Assembly (NCBI GenBank): GCA_028819255.1
Contig: JAPPMB010000107.1
Coordinates: 12,748-70,581, forward strand
Source of the DNA: Bryobacterales bacterium
GTDB taxonomy: Bacteria > Acidobacteriota > Terriglobia > Bryobacterales > UBA6623
Direction: 5' to 3'
DNA: 57,834 nt
Shown in pieces: positions 42,400 through 50,120 of the stretch. Under the pieces are notes generated by a model that was given only the letters and a program-made list of their open reading frames with translations, made no database searches and had not been told where the DNA came from. Position numbers and translations under genes: made by a program. Every line of letters begins with the position of its first letter. Position 1 is the stretch's first letter.

Positions 42400-44517
42400 T
42401 TATCTGAATAGGTAGTACCCCGCGACGACCCCGACCCCGATCAGGAACAGCAGCGCGTAGTTCTGGACAAGCCCCGTCTGGAACATCCGGACGGGGTAGG
42501 AAACGAGCTTCACTCCGAAGCCGATGACGTTCACGATGCCGTCGACCACCCACTTGTCGAAGAACATGGTCAGGCTGGAGGACATGCGCGTGAGCAGGCC
42601 CACCGAGTTCACGCCTCCGTCGATCACGCGGCGGTCGAACGCGGCCATCCGCCCGCCGCCGCCTTTGGCGGCGCCCCGTACGAATAGGGCGCCGTAGATC
42701 TCGTCCACGTTGTACTTGTTCAGCAGGATCTCGTGAAATCCCCGGCCGAGGAGCCCGTGCATCGGCTCGCCCTCGTAGCGCTCGGTCCGGAACATCCGCG
42801 TGGCAAGCCAGATGGCCAGCAGCGCGAGCGCGACCGAGAGCGCCATCAGGCCCCATTCCAGGAGCGCGCTGTGGTGGGCGTCCGCCCCTCCGTGGGCGCC
42901 CTCGACAGCCACGGCCGAACTCAGCCAGTGCTCGAGGCTCGGCAGCGCGTCGTGCACCGGACCGAAGACGGGCGGCGTGCCGATCCAGCCGGCCAGGACG
43001 CTGCCCGCCGCGAGGATGACCAGCGGCCACGTCATGGAGCGGGGCGACTCGTGGACGTGGGTCGCGGGATCGACGCGGTTGTCGCCGTGGAAGGTCATGT
43101 AGATCAGCCGGAACATGTAGAAGGCCGTCATCATGGCCGTGACCAGGCCGAGTCCGTACAGCAGCAGGTGGTGCGACGAGTACGCCTTCCAAAGGATCTC
43201 GTCCTTGGAGAAGAACCCCGCGAGGCCGGGGATGCCCGCGATGGCGAGCGCACCGACCAGCATGGTCTTGTAGGTGACCGGGATGCGGTCCTTGAGGCCG
43301 CCCATCCTGCGCATGTCCTGTTCACCCCCGACGGCGTGGATCACGGAGCCGGACCCGAGGAACAGCAGAGCCTTGAAGAACGCGTGGGTGTAGAGGTGGA
43401 AGATGCCGACCCAGAACGCGCCCACGCCGCACGCGAGGAACATGTATCCCAGCTGCGACACGGTCGAATACGCCAGAACCTTCTTGATGTCGTACTGCAC
43501 CAGGCCGATCGACGCGGCGAAGATCGCGGTCAGTCCGCCGACCACCGCCACCAGGAGCATGGCGTTCGGGGCCAGCACGTAGATGTCGCTGGAGCGGGCG
43601 ACCAGGTAGACCCCGGCGGTCACCATCGTGGCCGCGTGGATCAGGGCCGAAACCGGCGTGGGGCCCTCCATGGCGTCGGGAAGCCACACGTGCAGCGGAA
43701 GCTGGGCCGACTTGCCCATCGCCCCGACGAAGAAGAGCAGGCCCATCAGGCTCAGCGGGCCCCAAGCGTCCTCGGCCTGGAATCCGCCGGCCGCCAGGGC
43801 GGGTCCGATTTCGGTGAACTTCAGGGTGCCCAGCGTGCTGAACGTCAGCAGCATCCCGAGCACGAAGCCGGCGTCCCCCACACGATTGACGATGAAGGCC
43901 TTGTTCGCCGCGTCGGATGCGGACTTCTTGCGGAAGTAGAAGCCGATCAGCCCGAAGCTGCAGAAGCCGACGCCTTCCCAGCCAACGAACAGCAGCGCGT
44001 AGTTGTTCCCCAGAACCAGCAGCAGCATGAAGAACAGGAACAGGTTCAGGAAACCGAAGAACCGGTAGTACCCGCCGTCGTGGGCCATGTATCCGGTCGA
44101 GTAGACATGGATGAGAAAGCCGACGCCCGTGATCACGAGCACCATGACGGAACTGAGGGAGTCCAGCAGAAAGCCCCACTCGGCGGTGAACGCCCGCACA
44201 CCCACGTCCGTGCCGGAATCGAGGCCGGCCAGCCAGGTCCACTTGACGACCTCGTAGCTGTGCCCGCTGACGCCCTGCAGCTGAAGGATCGCGCCCACGG
44301 AGAAGATGAACGAAACCAGCACCATGCCCGGGCAGAGGATGTCGATGACCCTGCGCCCAGGCGAGAAACGGTGGTGTCCCGGCGACTCGTCGTCCTCGGG
44401 CGGGCCGAGGGGATGCTGGGCGTCGAGCCTGCGCCCGAGCAGCAGCATGATGGCCGCTCCCAGGAGCGGGAACATCGGTATCAGCCAGATGCTTTCGAGG
44501 AAGAACACCGATCTCAC
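42400..44517 (-). CDS. nuoL: NADH-quinone oxidoreductase subunit L
   Basis: Largest membrane subunit of complex I, 705 residues. It has LLDSLSSVMVLVITGVGFLIHVYSTGYM, GNNYALLFVGWEGVGFCSFGLIGFYF, KSAQLPLHVWLPDAMEGPTPVSALIHAATMVTAGVYL and KKVLAYSTVSQLGYM. The extended C-terminus, with a final helix, corresponds to the lateral helix that braces NuoL, M and N. GTG at 44517 is the longest start; GTG at 44508 has a better-placed GGGAG and may be the real one (702 residues). Three bases separate it from nuoK. Confidence 0.94.
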   Translation of the reverse strand: MRSVFFLESIWLIPMFPLLGAAIMLLLGRRLDAQHPLGPPEDDESPGHHRFSPGRRVIDILCPGMVLVSFIFSVGAILQLQGVSGHSYEVVKWTWLAGLDSGTDVGVRAFTAEWGFLLDSLSSVMVLVITGVGFLIHVYSTGYMAHDGGYYRFFGFLNLFLFFMLLLVLGNNYALLFVGWEGVGFCSFGLIGFYFRKKSASDAANKAFIVNRVGDAGFVLGMLLTFSTLGTLKFTEIGPALAAGGFQAEDAWGPLSLMGLLFFVGAMGKSAQLPLHVWLPDAMEGPTPVSALIHAATMVTAGVYLVARSSDIYVLAPNAMLLVAVVGGLTAIFAASIGLVQYDIKKVLAYSTVSQLGYMFLACGVGAFWVGIFHLYTHAFFKALLFLGSGSVIHAVGGEQDMRRMGGLKDRIPVTYKTMLVGALAIAGIPGLAGFFSKDEILWKAYSSHHLLLYGLGLVTAMMTAFYMFRLIYMTFHGDNRVDPATHVHESPRSMTWPLVILAAGSVLAGWIGTPPVFGPVHDALPSLEHWLSSAVAVEGAHGGADAHHSALLEWGLMALSVALALLAIWLATRMFRTERYEGEPMHGLLGRGFHEILLNKYNVDEIYGALFVRGAAKGGGGRMAAFDRRVIDGGVNSVGLLTRMSSSLTMFFDKWVVDGIVNVIGFGVKLVSYPVRMFQTGLVQNYALLFLIGVGVVAGYYLFR

Positions 44518-44520
44518 TCC

Positions 44521-44826
44521 CTACCAGCGCAACAGGTCGATCTCGTCCGCATGCACGGTGTGCTTGTTGCGGAAGAGGGCGATTAGAATACCCAGTCCCA
44601 CCGCAGCCTCGGCCGCGGCGACGGTAATGACGAAGATCGAGAAGACTTGGCCGTGGACCTGCTGCTGCGAGGCGGAAAACGCGATCAGGTTGATGTTGAC
44701 GGCGTTCAGGATCAGCTCGACCGACATCAGCAGCACGAGGATGTTGCGGCGGGTCAGGATTCCGATCACGCCGACGAGCATCAGCAGCGTGCTCAGCACG
44801 ACATAGTGCGAGGTGGTGACTTCCAT
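44521..44826 (-). CDS. nuoK: NADH-quinone oxidoreductase subunit K
   Basis: Three-helix membrane subunit of complex I, 101 residues. The signature GILTRRNILVLLMSVELILNAVNINLIAF holds the conserved Glu in helix 2, followed by VFSIFVITVAAAEAAVGLGILIALFRNK with the second conserved Glu. Normal length. It lies between nuoJ (18-base gap) and nuoL (3-base gap). Confidence 0.95.
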   Translation of the reverse strand: MEVTTSHYVVLSTLLMLVGVIGILTRRNILVLLMSVELILNAVNINLIAFSASQQQVHGQVFSIFVITVAAAEAAVGLGILIALFRNKHTVHADEIDLLRW

Positions 44827-44844
44827 TGTCGTTGCGCGCCCGGG

Positions 44845-45378
44845 CTAGCTCTCGGTCTGCCGACGGCGGGCCTTGGACATGACGATGGCTCCGATGATCG
44901 CAACCAGCAGCAGGATCGACGCCAGCTCGAAGGGCAGCAGGTACTCCGTGAACAGCACGCGCCCGACCGCCTCCGAGTTCTGGGTAAGCGAGGCCGGGCC
45001 CGGGGGCGGGGCCGGGCCGGGATGGTCGAGGCTTCCGATCCCCCGCACTACGATAACGGCGAGCATGGCAAGCACAGCCAGCCCGGTGGCGAGCGCGAGC
45101 CACTTCTGGTTGGAGAACCGTCGCTGGGAGGCCTCCTCCTCCAATGGCACGAGCATGATCACGAACAGGAACAGGACCATGATCCCGCCGATGTAGACGA
45201 TGACCTGGACTCCCGCCAGAAACTCGGCGCCCTGCAGCAGAAAGATGCCGGCGACGCCCACGAGAGTGCTGATCAGCCAGACCGCCGAATAGACGACGTT
45301 CCGGCGCGTGATGGTCATGACCGCGCTGCCGAGGATCAAGACCGCCAGCACGTAGAATAGGACCTGATCTATGAGCAT
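44845..45378 (-). CDS. nuoJ: NADH-quinone oxidoreductase subunit J
   Basis: Membrane subunit of complex I, 177 residues and about five helices. It has RRNVVYSAVWLISTLVGVAGIFLLQGAEFLAGVQVIVYIGGIMVLFLFVIML, where the conserved Tyr-Gly pair marks the pi-bulge helix. The segment after residue ~125 (GPAPPPGP) is a proline-rich loop. It is the first gene of the J-K-L-M-N half. Its usual upstream neighbour nuoI is 7.4 kb away, beyond an accessory block, so this half needs its own promoter or read-through; only weak promoter-like sequences were seen before it. Confidence 0.93.
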   Translation of the reverse strand: MLIDQVLFYVLAVLILGSAVMTITRRNVVYSAVWLISTLVGVAGIFLLQGAEFLAGVQVIVYIGGIMVLFLFVIMLVPLEEEASQRRFSNQKWLALATGLAVLAMLAVIVVRGIGSLDHPGPAPPPGPASLTQNSEAVGRVLFTEYLLPFELASILLLVAIIGAIVMSKARRRQTES

Positions 45379-45814
45379 GAAACTTCCGCGCGACTCAGGC
45401 GGATCAGCAGATTGACCAGCATATCATCTAGCGGCGGCCCGTCCGCGCAAGGATGGCAGGAGCAAAGTCGGCGCCACGCCGGTCCTCGGAGCGGCCGCCC
45501 CGAGGTTTCCGGGCGGATCCCGCTCTCGATCAACTCTCAGGGAGCGGCCGCCGCCGCCCGAGCGCCCGCACTTGAGAGGTGTCGCGCAGCTCGGCGCTTG
45601 CGGCGGCGCATCCAAGGACTTTGTGCAGGACTCATATGCGCAACCCGCTTCGGGTCAGTAACTTGCATGAATTCCAAGTCGCCAATCGACGACCTTGCGT
45701 GGAGATGGGTTGGATTCCGGAGAGTCAGGGACGGTAGCAACGCCCTCGACCAAGGGCCGCGACGGTAGCCGCTCGGGGCCGGGTTGGAGCTTCGGTGTGG
45801 CCCGCACGACACCA

Positions 45815-46135
45815 ACGACGAACACCCGGCATCCGATGCCCTCAAGCTTCTCTCTCCTTCCGGAGGTAGCAAGTCATGGGCAATCCGGCAATTTCGCGCT
45901 CTCTCCCGCCCAAACGATCTGATCACCACTTGCCGAAATCTTGTGACCGGCCACACCAGGCTGCGAATGCCTGCCGGTGGCCGAGGCAGGCACGGCGCGT
46001 GCCGGCGGCGAGGGCCTGCCTCACCGTGCGCTCATCGTGGAGATGCATCGCGGAAGCCGTGACGAGGCGGCGCACGGCGAACCTACCCAACGCTCGTCGG
46101 GATGGCCTTCTCGACACCAGGCAATCGCCCTCCCC
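45815..46135 (-). pseudogene. Decayed VapC-like PIN-domain toxin remnant
   Basis: Across several frames the minus strand keeps the order of VapC C-terminal motifs: a VLSR-like segment then FAVRRLVTAS, MHLHDERTVRQAL, AFAAWCGRSQDFG where ALxxYrxgxADFAD is expected, GRERARNC where IGRxNxxxGC is expected, and KLEGIGCRV where a final rLeGxrvL is usual. At least one stop and two frame changes separate these pieces. The N-terminal PIN aspartate region was not found. The match is by eye and of modest quality, so this is a tentative call. Confidence 0.35.
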
Positions 46136-46372
46136 AAGAGCTCAATGGGTTGTCGCACTCGCCGCCGCCCGGAGTCTGGCCAAAATGGTTCCAGCCCGCG
46201 ACGCGGCGGCCCATGCCGCGGAGATTCCCCTCGGAAAGACATCTGGAGGCGCCATGGCCAATCGCGTATCCCGTGCGGCACCCACCAGTACCTCGGGAGC
46301 ATCCGAGCGTGAGTCTGTGGCATCGAGACGTATATCCCCGTAAATTCAGCATGGCGTGCAATATTTGCGGCA

Positions 46373-47539
46373 ATGGTTCCACGTCGAGTAGAGGGCGATG
46401 TCAGGTATCGACTTGGCCTCTTCCCTGCAGTCGCGGTGCTCGGCCCACGCCAGGCTGGCAAGACGACGCTGGTCCGCGCAATTGCGGACAGCCAGAAGAA
46501 TGTATACCTCGACCTAGAGAGCCACAACCACCTTCGACGACTGTCCGATCCGATCAGATACCTAGCCAGTCACTCCGAGTCCCTGGTTGTGCTTGACGAG
46601 GTCCAGAGAGTTCCCGAACTCTTCGCGACACTCCGGGGAATCATCGATGATGCGAGGCGGCGCGGATCCGGCAACGGGCGGTTTCTTCTGTCAGGTTCCG
46701 CCTCGGTCGCAGCCCTGAGCCAGTCCGGTGAGAGCCTCGCCGGCCGGATCGCCTATGTCGAACTCAATCCCTTCGACTTGCTGGAACTGCCGCCGCCGCA
46801 AACGAACAGGCTTTGGGTGAGGGGTGGATTTCCCCCCAGCTTCCTACACGAGTCTGACGACGCCAGCTTCATCTGGCGCGAGGAGATGATCAGGACCTAC
46901 CTTGAGAGAGACATCCCTCTGCTTGGCCCCCGCATTCCTGCAACGACCCTCCGGCGCTTCTGGACGATGCTCGGTCATTCCCAAGGCCAGATCCTGAATC
47001 TCTCCCGGTTGGCGAGGTCATTGGCCGTATCCGGCACGACCGTCGCCCGCTATCTGGACCTGCTGGTGGACCTGCTCCTGGTGCGGCGCCTGCCTGCGCA
47101 TGTACGCAATGTCCGCAAGCGCCTGGTGAAGTCCCCGAAAACCTACATCCGCGACTGCGGGCTGCTCCATGCCCTCCTGGGTCTTTCTGACATGGAGGCG
47201 CTGCTCAGTCATCCTGTCGCTGGCGCCAGCTGGGAGGGATTCGTCATTGAGAACGTGTTGTCGGTTGCGCCAACCAGAGTTCAGCCCAGCTTCTACCGCA
47301 CCGCGGACGGGGCGGAGATCGACCTCGTCCTGGAACACCCGCGGGGGGAAACCTGGGCCGTTGAGATCAAGAGCGCGGCAAGCCCGAAGCTGCGTCGGGG
47401 ATTCCACAACGCTCGAAGAGACATCAGACCCTCCCGGGCCTTTGCGGTGCACAGGGGGACCGAGAGATTCCCACTGGCGGATGGAGTCGAGGCGATCGGC
47501 CTGGGAGATCTCTGTCGCGAGGTGGCTACCTGGACATAG
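46373..47539 (+). CDS. AAA ATPase with DUF4143 and PD-(D/E)XK-like C-terminus
   Basis: Protein of 388 residues. An N-terminal P-loop domain has Walker A GPRQAGKTT at residues 24-32 and Walker B LVVLDEVQ near 71-78. FLLSGSAS, sensor-like, follows. The middle is a winged-helix region (NLSRLARSLAVSGTTVARYLDLLVDLLLVRRLP). The DUF4143 C-terminus ends in a nuclease-type motif GAEIDLVLEHPRGETWAVEIKSA with the Asp and Glu-x-Lys of the PD-(D/E)XK fold. These single-gene ATPases are common in genomes rich in mobile genes; function is unknown. The frame is intact and starts at an ATG. Confidence 0.88.
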   Translation: MVPRRVEGDVRYRLGLFPAVAVLGPRQAGKTTLVRAIADSQKNVYLDLESHNHLRRLSDPIRYLASHSESLVVLDEVQRVPELFATLRGIIDDARRRGSGNGRFLLSGSASVAALSQSGESLAGRIAYVELNPFDLLELPPPQTNRLWVRGGFPPSFLHESDDASFIWREEMIRTYLERDIPLLGPRIPATTLRRFWTMLGHSQGQILNLSRLARSLAVSGTTVARYLDLLVDLLLVRRLPAHVRNVRKRLVKSPKTYIRDCGLLHALLGLSDMEALLSHPVAGASWEGFVIENVLSVAPTRVQPSFYRTADGAEIDLVLEHPRGETWAVEIKSAASPKLRRGFHNARRDIRPSRAFAVHRGTERFPLADGVEAIGLGDLCREVATWT

Positions 47540-47814
47540 GCGTGTGGCAGCTGCAATGTCGTGTGCGGCGCACGCGCCGGTTCGGAGGGGTTCCGTCACC
47601 CAGAGTGATTCACAGGCCAGACGGGCCGCCGTGCCGCCCGAAGAGTGCGGACACCCTCCCCAGCTTCATCGGCGGCTTCACGCACGTTTCTTCGCGATCT
47701 CCTCCAGCCGTGCGGGGCAGTGGCGACGCGTGGAACGGCACTCTTTCTCGGCTGGCAGGATGGTGCCCGGATTGGACAATGCTCCGCTGAGCCGCATGCA
47801 ACACTCAAGCAGGC

Positions 47815-49078
47815 GTGCGCAAGTTCAACACTGAGGGCCCGATGGTGCCTCAGCGCCACTACTGCATCCCGCCCCTCAGCCGGATCAATCTGAAAGAAGT
47901 CCTCGAGCTTGTTGAGGACATGCGGTACTTTGTGCTGCACGCCCCCCGACAGACGGGAAAGACCTCGACACTCAAGGCCCTCGCCGACACGCTCAACGCC
48001 TCGGGCGGGTATCGCTGCGTGTACGCGAACTTCGAGGTCGGCCAGACAGCACGCGAGGACGTCGCTCGGGCGATGCGGGCGCTGTTCGACCAATTGGGCA
48101 AGCGCGCCAGCGAGATGCTGGGTGACGGCTTCGTCAGATCGGCCAAGTCGCAACTCTTGGCCGAGTGCGGTCCGGACAGTGTGCTCGACGAGATGCTCAC
48201 ACTCTGGACCCGAGCCGACGCCAGACCGCTGGTGCTGCTGATCGACGAGATCGACACCCTGCAAGGCGACTCGCTGATCTCCGTGCTGCGGCAACTCCGC
48301 GCCGGCTATGACGAGAGGCCGGACGGGTTCCCGCAGAGCGTGATCCTGTGCGGCGTGCGCGACGTGCGCGACTATCGCATCTACTCGAGTGCACAGGGCT
48401 TCAGCATCACCGGAGGGAGTGCCTTTAACATCAGGGCCAAGTCGCTGCGCCTAGGAGACTTCACGCAAGACGAGGTGCGCTCGCTGCTGGGCCAACACAC
48501 CGCGGAGACAGGCCAGGAGTTCGAGGCAGGCGCGACGGAAAGAATCTGGGAGCTCACACGCGGCCAGCCCTGGCTGGTCAACGCCTTGGCCCTCCAAGCC
48601 TGCTTCGAGGACGAGGCGGGACGGGACCGCAGCCGGCCGATCGGGGCAGAATCCATCAACAGAGCCAAGGATCTTCCGCGACCATTCCGAGCACTGGGTG
48701 GGGAGGTTCGGCTACCGCGGAGCGGGACCGCAGCTGATCCTGCAGGCCTTCCTCCAGCTGCTGGTCAACAGCGGCGGACGTATCGAGCGCGAATTCGGAG
48801 TCGGCCGGCTCCGGACCGACCTCCTCGCCGTCTGGCCGCTGCCCGGCGGCGGCGAGGCCCGGTATGTGATCGAGTGCAAGGTGCTCCGGCCGAAACGCAG
48901 CCTGCAAGGCGTCATTGCCGAAGGCCTGCGGCAGACGGCGGAGTACATGGACGTGTCCGGTGCGGAAGAGGGGCACCTGGTGGTCTTCGACCTCCGGGCA
49001 AAGAGGACATGGTCCCAGCGACTCTTCCGCCGGCGGAAGACAGTGGGAGAGGCGGACATTCACGTGTGGGGCGTCTGA
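47815..49078 (+). pseudogene. AAA-like ATPase with internal deletion and frameshift
   Basis: From the GTG start the protein reads MRKFNTEGPMVPQRHYCIPP, Walker A APRQTGKT at 43-50 and Walker B LVLLIDEIDTLQGD, then FNIRAKSLRLGDFTQDEV, up to ESINRAK near residue 285. The normal family then has a winged-helix region of very roughly 130 residues, which is missing. At about 48661-48673 the sequence jumps, in another frame, to RIFRDHSEHWVGRFGYRGAGPQ and the C-terminal nuclease-like domain (GRTDLLAVWP, YVIECKVLRP, with Asp and Glu-x-Lys) up to a stop at 49076-49078. The deletion plus frameshift should abolish a full-length product, though the N-terminal ATPase could still be made with a wrong tail. 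Confidence 0.75.
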
Positions 49079-49079
49079 G

Positions 49080-49145
49080 CCTCGCTGGATCCATCGGGGC
49101 TCGCACCACCAGGAGTTCGGAGACGAAATTGGTGTCGAGCAGCAT
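49080..49145 (-). pseudogene. FitB/VapC-type PIN toxin cut to about 22 codons
   Basis: The ATG lies 16 bases after the antitoxin stop. It begins MLLDTNFVSELLVVRAPMDPAR, the standard start of FitB-like PIN toxins with the first catalytic Asp in LLDTN. After about 22 residues similarity ends abruptly, right at the 3' end of the opposing AAA ATPase gene (stop at 49078). The rest of the ~130-residue toxin, including the other acidic residues, is gone. Confidence 0.65.
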
Positions 49146-49161
49146 GGACACCGCCGTGAAC

Positions 49162-49404
49162 TCACTCGAACGACGGCGGCTCACGCGCAGGCTCGCGTGG
49201 CGGCAACGGCAGATCCACCTCATTTGTAGGCCCGAAGTGGGAACGGATGATGCTGCCGGAGTCTCTGGATCTCCGTTCGCGTCCGACTGCTTTGCGCAGG
49301 ATGTGCCTCACCTCCTCTTCCATAGAGTGTCCGTTGACCGCGGCCCGAACACGCAGTCGTGTTCGTAAGTTCTCGTCGAGGTTGCGGATCGTGATGTTCA
49401 CCAT
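49162..49404 (-). CDS. FitA/VapB-like ribbon-helix-helix antitoxin
   Basis: Protein of 80 residues. The N-terminus MVNITIRNLDENLRTRLRVRAAVNGHSMEEEVRHILRKAV is a typical FitA-type ribbon-helix-helix DNA-binding domain (beta strand plus two helices with NGHSMEEEVR). The C-terminal tail would wrap a PIN toxin. GGGAGG lies 8 bases before the ATG. The gene is intact, with a well-formed promoter/operator, but its toxin is truncated, so it is an orphan antitoxin that may repress only itself or act on related operators. Confidence 0.82.
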   Translation of the reverse strand: MVNITIRNLDENLRTRLRVRAAVNGHSMEEEVRHILRKAVGRERRSRDSGSIIRSHFGPTNEVDLPLPPREPAREPPSFE

Positions 49405-49432
49405 GAGTCACACCTCCCTGCCTTGAACGAAG

Positions 49433-49468
49433 ATAATACGTTTCCAGCGTTGCAAATACCAACGCTGG
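49433..49468 (-). promoter_or_regulatory. Autoregulated promoter/operator of the antitoxin gene
   Basis: On the minus strand TTGGTA (49462-49457) and TATTAT (49438-49433) are 18 bases apart. A perfect palindrome, CCAGCGTTG then 7 bases then CAACGCTGG (49444-49468), covers the -35 box and most of the spacer. This is the usual layout for ribbon-helix-helix antitoxins that repress their own operon. Confidence 0.65.
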
Positions 49469-49978
49469 CCCGATGTGCCGGCGACTGGGCGACGGCTGAG
49501 TTCCCGCTTACGGCCGCTGTGCATGAATCTAGCCGACGACGAGGCTAGGAGATCGGGAGGCCGGCCGCTGTCGCGAACACACCGAACCGCATCCCGTCAC
49601 GCGCCGTCCGGGGCATTGGGGCCGAAGCATGTGGAGCGAGCGATGACTACTGATCCTCACGGAGAAACCGTCACCTGCTCTGGACACCCACCGGAACTGT
49701 CTTCAGATCCAGTCTCAATCGCCGGGTTGGCAGGGGACAAGGGGGCAAGAGTGCTGCCAATGCCACAGGGCACACGCCGTGAACTGATGAACACCGTGAA
49801 CAACTTCCGGACCAAGGTAACCATTGGATGCTACCGTGATGAAGAGGACGGAGCTTTAAGGCTCCTAGAATGAGCTCGCGGCCAACGTCGGGTGTTCAGC
49901 ACGTGTTCACCAAGAAAGCCGAAGAGGATTTCCGCACCGCCGCCGGGAAGATCCTCATGCATACCAATTTCTCCATCA
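49469..49978. other. Gene-free stretch before the insertion sequence
   Basis: About 510 bases between the antitoxin promoter and the left inverted repeat of the insertion sequence. One 130-codon open frame exists on the plus strand, but its composition is mixed and it matches no family known to me; I do not call it a gene. Confidence 0.4.
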
Positions 49979-50006
49979 GCCTCTGAATTCCGAACGTCGT
50001 CGATCA
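49979..50006 (+). repeat. Left terminal inverted repeat of the insertion sequence
   Basis: Reads GCCTCTGAATTCCGAAC, then GTCGTCGATCA. It matches the reverse complement of the right end with two substitutions and one three-base gap (TCG). Confidence 0.6.
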
Positions 50007-50081
50007 GGCCATCGGCGACGTTGTCAGGCAACCTCCTGACTGTCAAGCACTTGCGCCAATCCTGCTGCGCCCGGAATCGAC

Positions 50082-50111
50082 TTGACTTCGAGTGATTGGC
50101 TAATTTATAAT
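50082..50111 (+). promoter_or_regulatory. Strong sigma70-like promoter of the transposase, near-leaderless
   Basis: TTGACT (50082-50087) and a perfect TATAAT (50106-50111) are 18 bases apart. Transcription would start at about 50118, only a few bases before the ATG at 50121, leaving almost no leader and no room for a ribosome-binding site. Confidence 0.6.
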
Positions 50112-50120
50112 GGCACTACT

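Noticed and set aside
39205..44586. Long plus-strand open frames opposite nuoL, nuoM and nuoN
   Set aside because: Charged, low-complexity antisense translations of hydrophobic genes; no start context or homology.
47540..47814. Short minus-strand frame between the two ATPase genes as a possible small toxin or antitoxin
   Set aside because: No motif of any known toxin-antitoxin family could be seen, unlike the HigA, PIN and FitA cases.
49475..49873. A 132-codon plus-strand open frame before the insertion sequence
   Set aside because: Irregular composition, no recognisable domain and no good ribosome-binding site; left unannotated.
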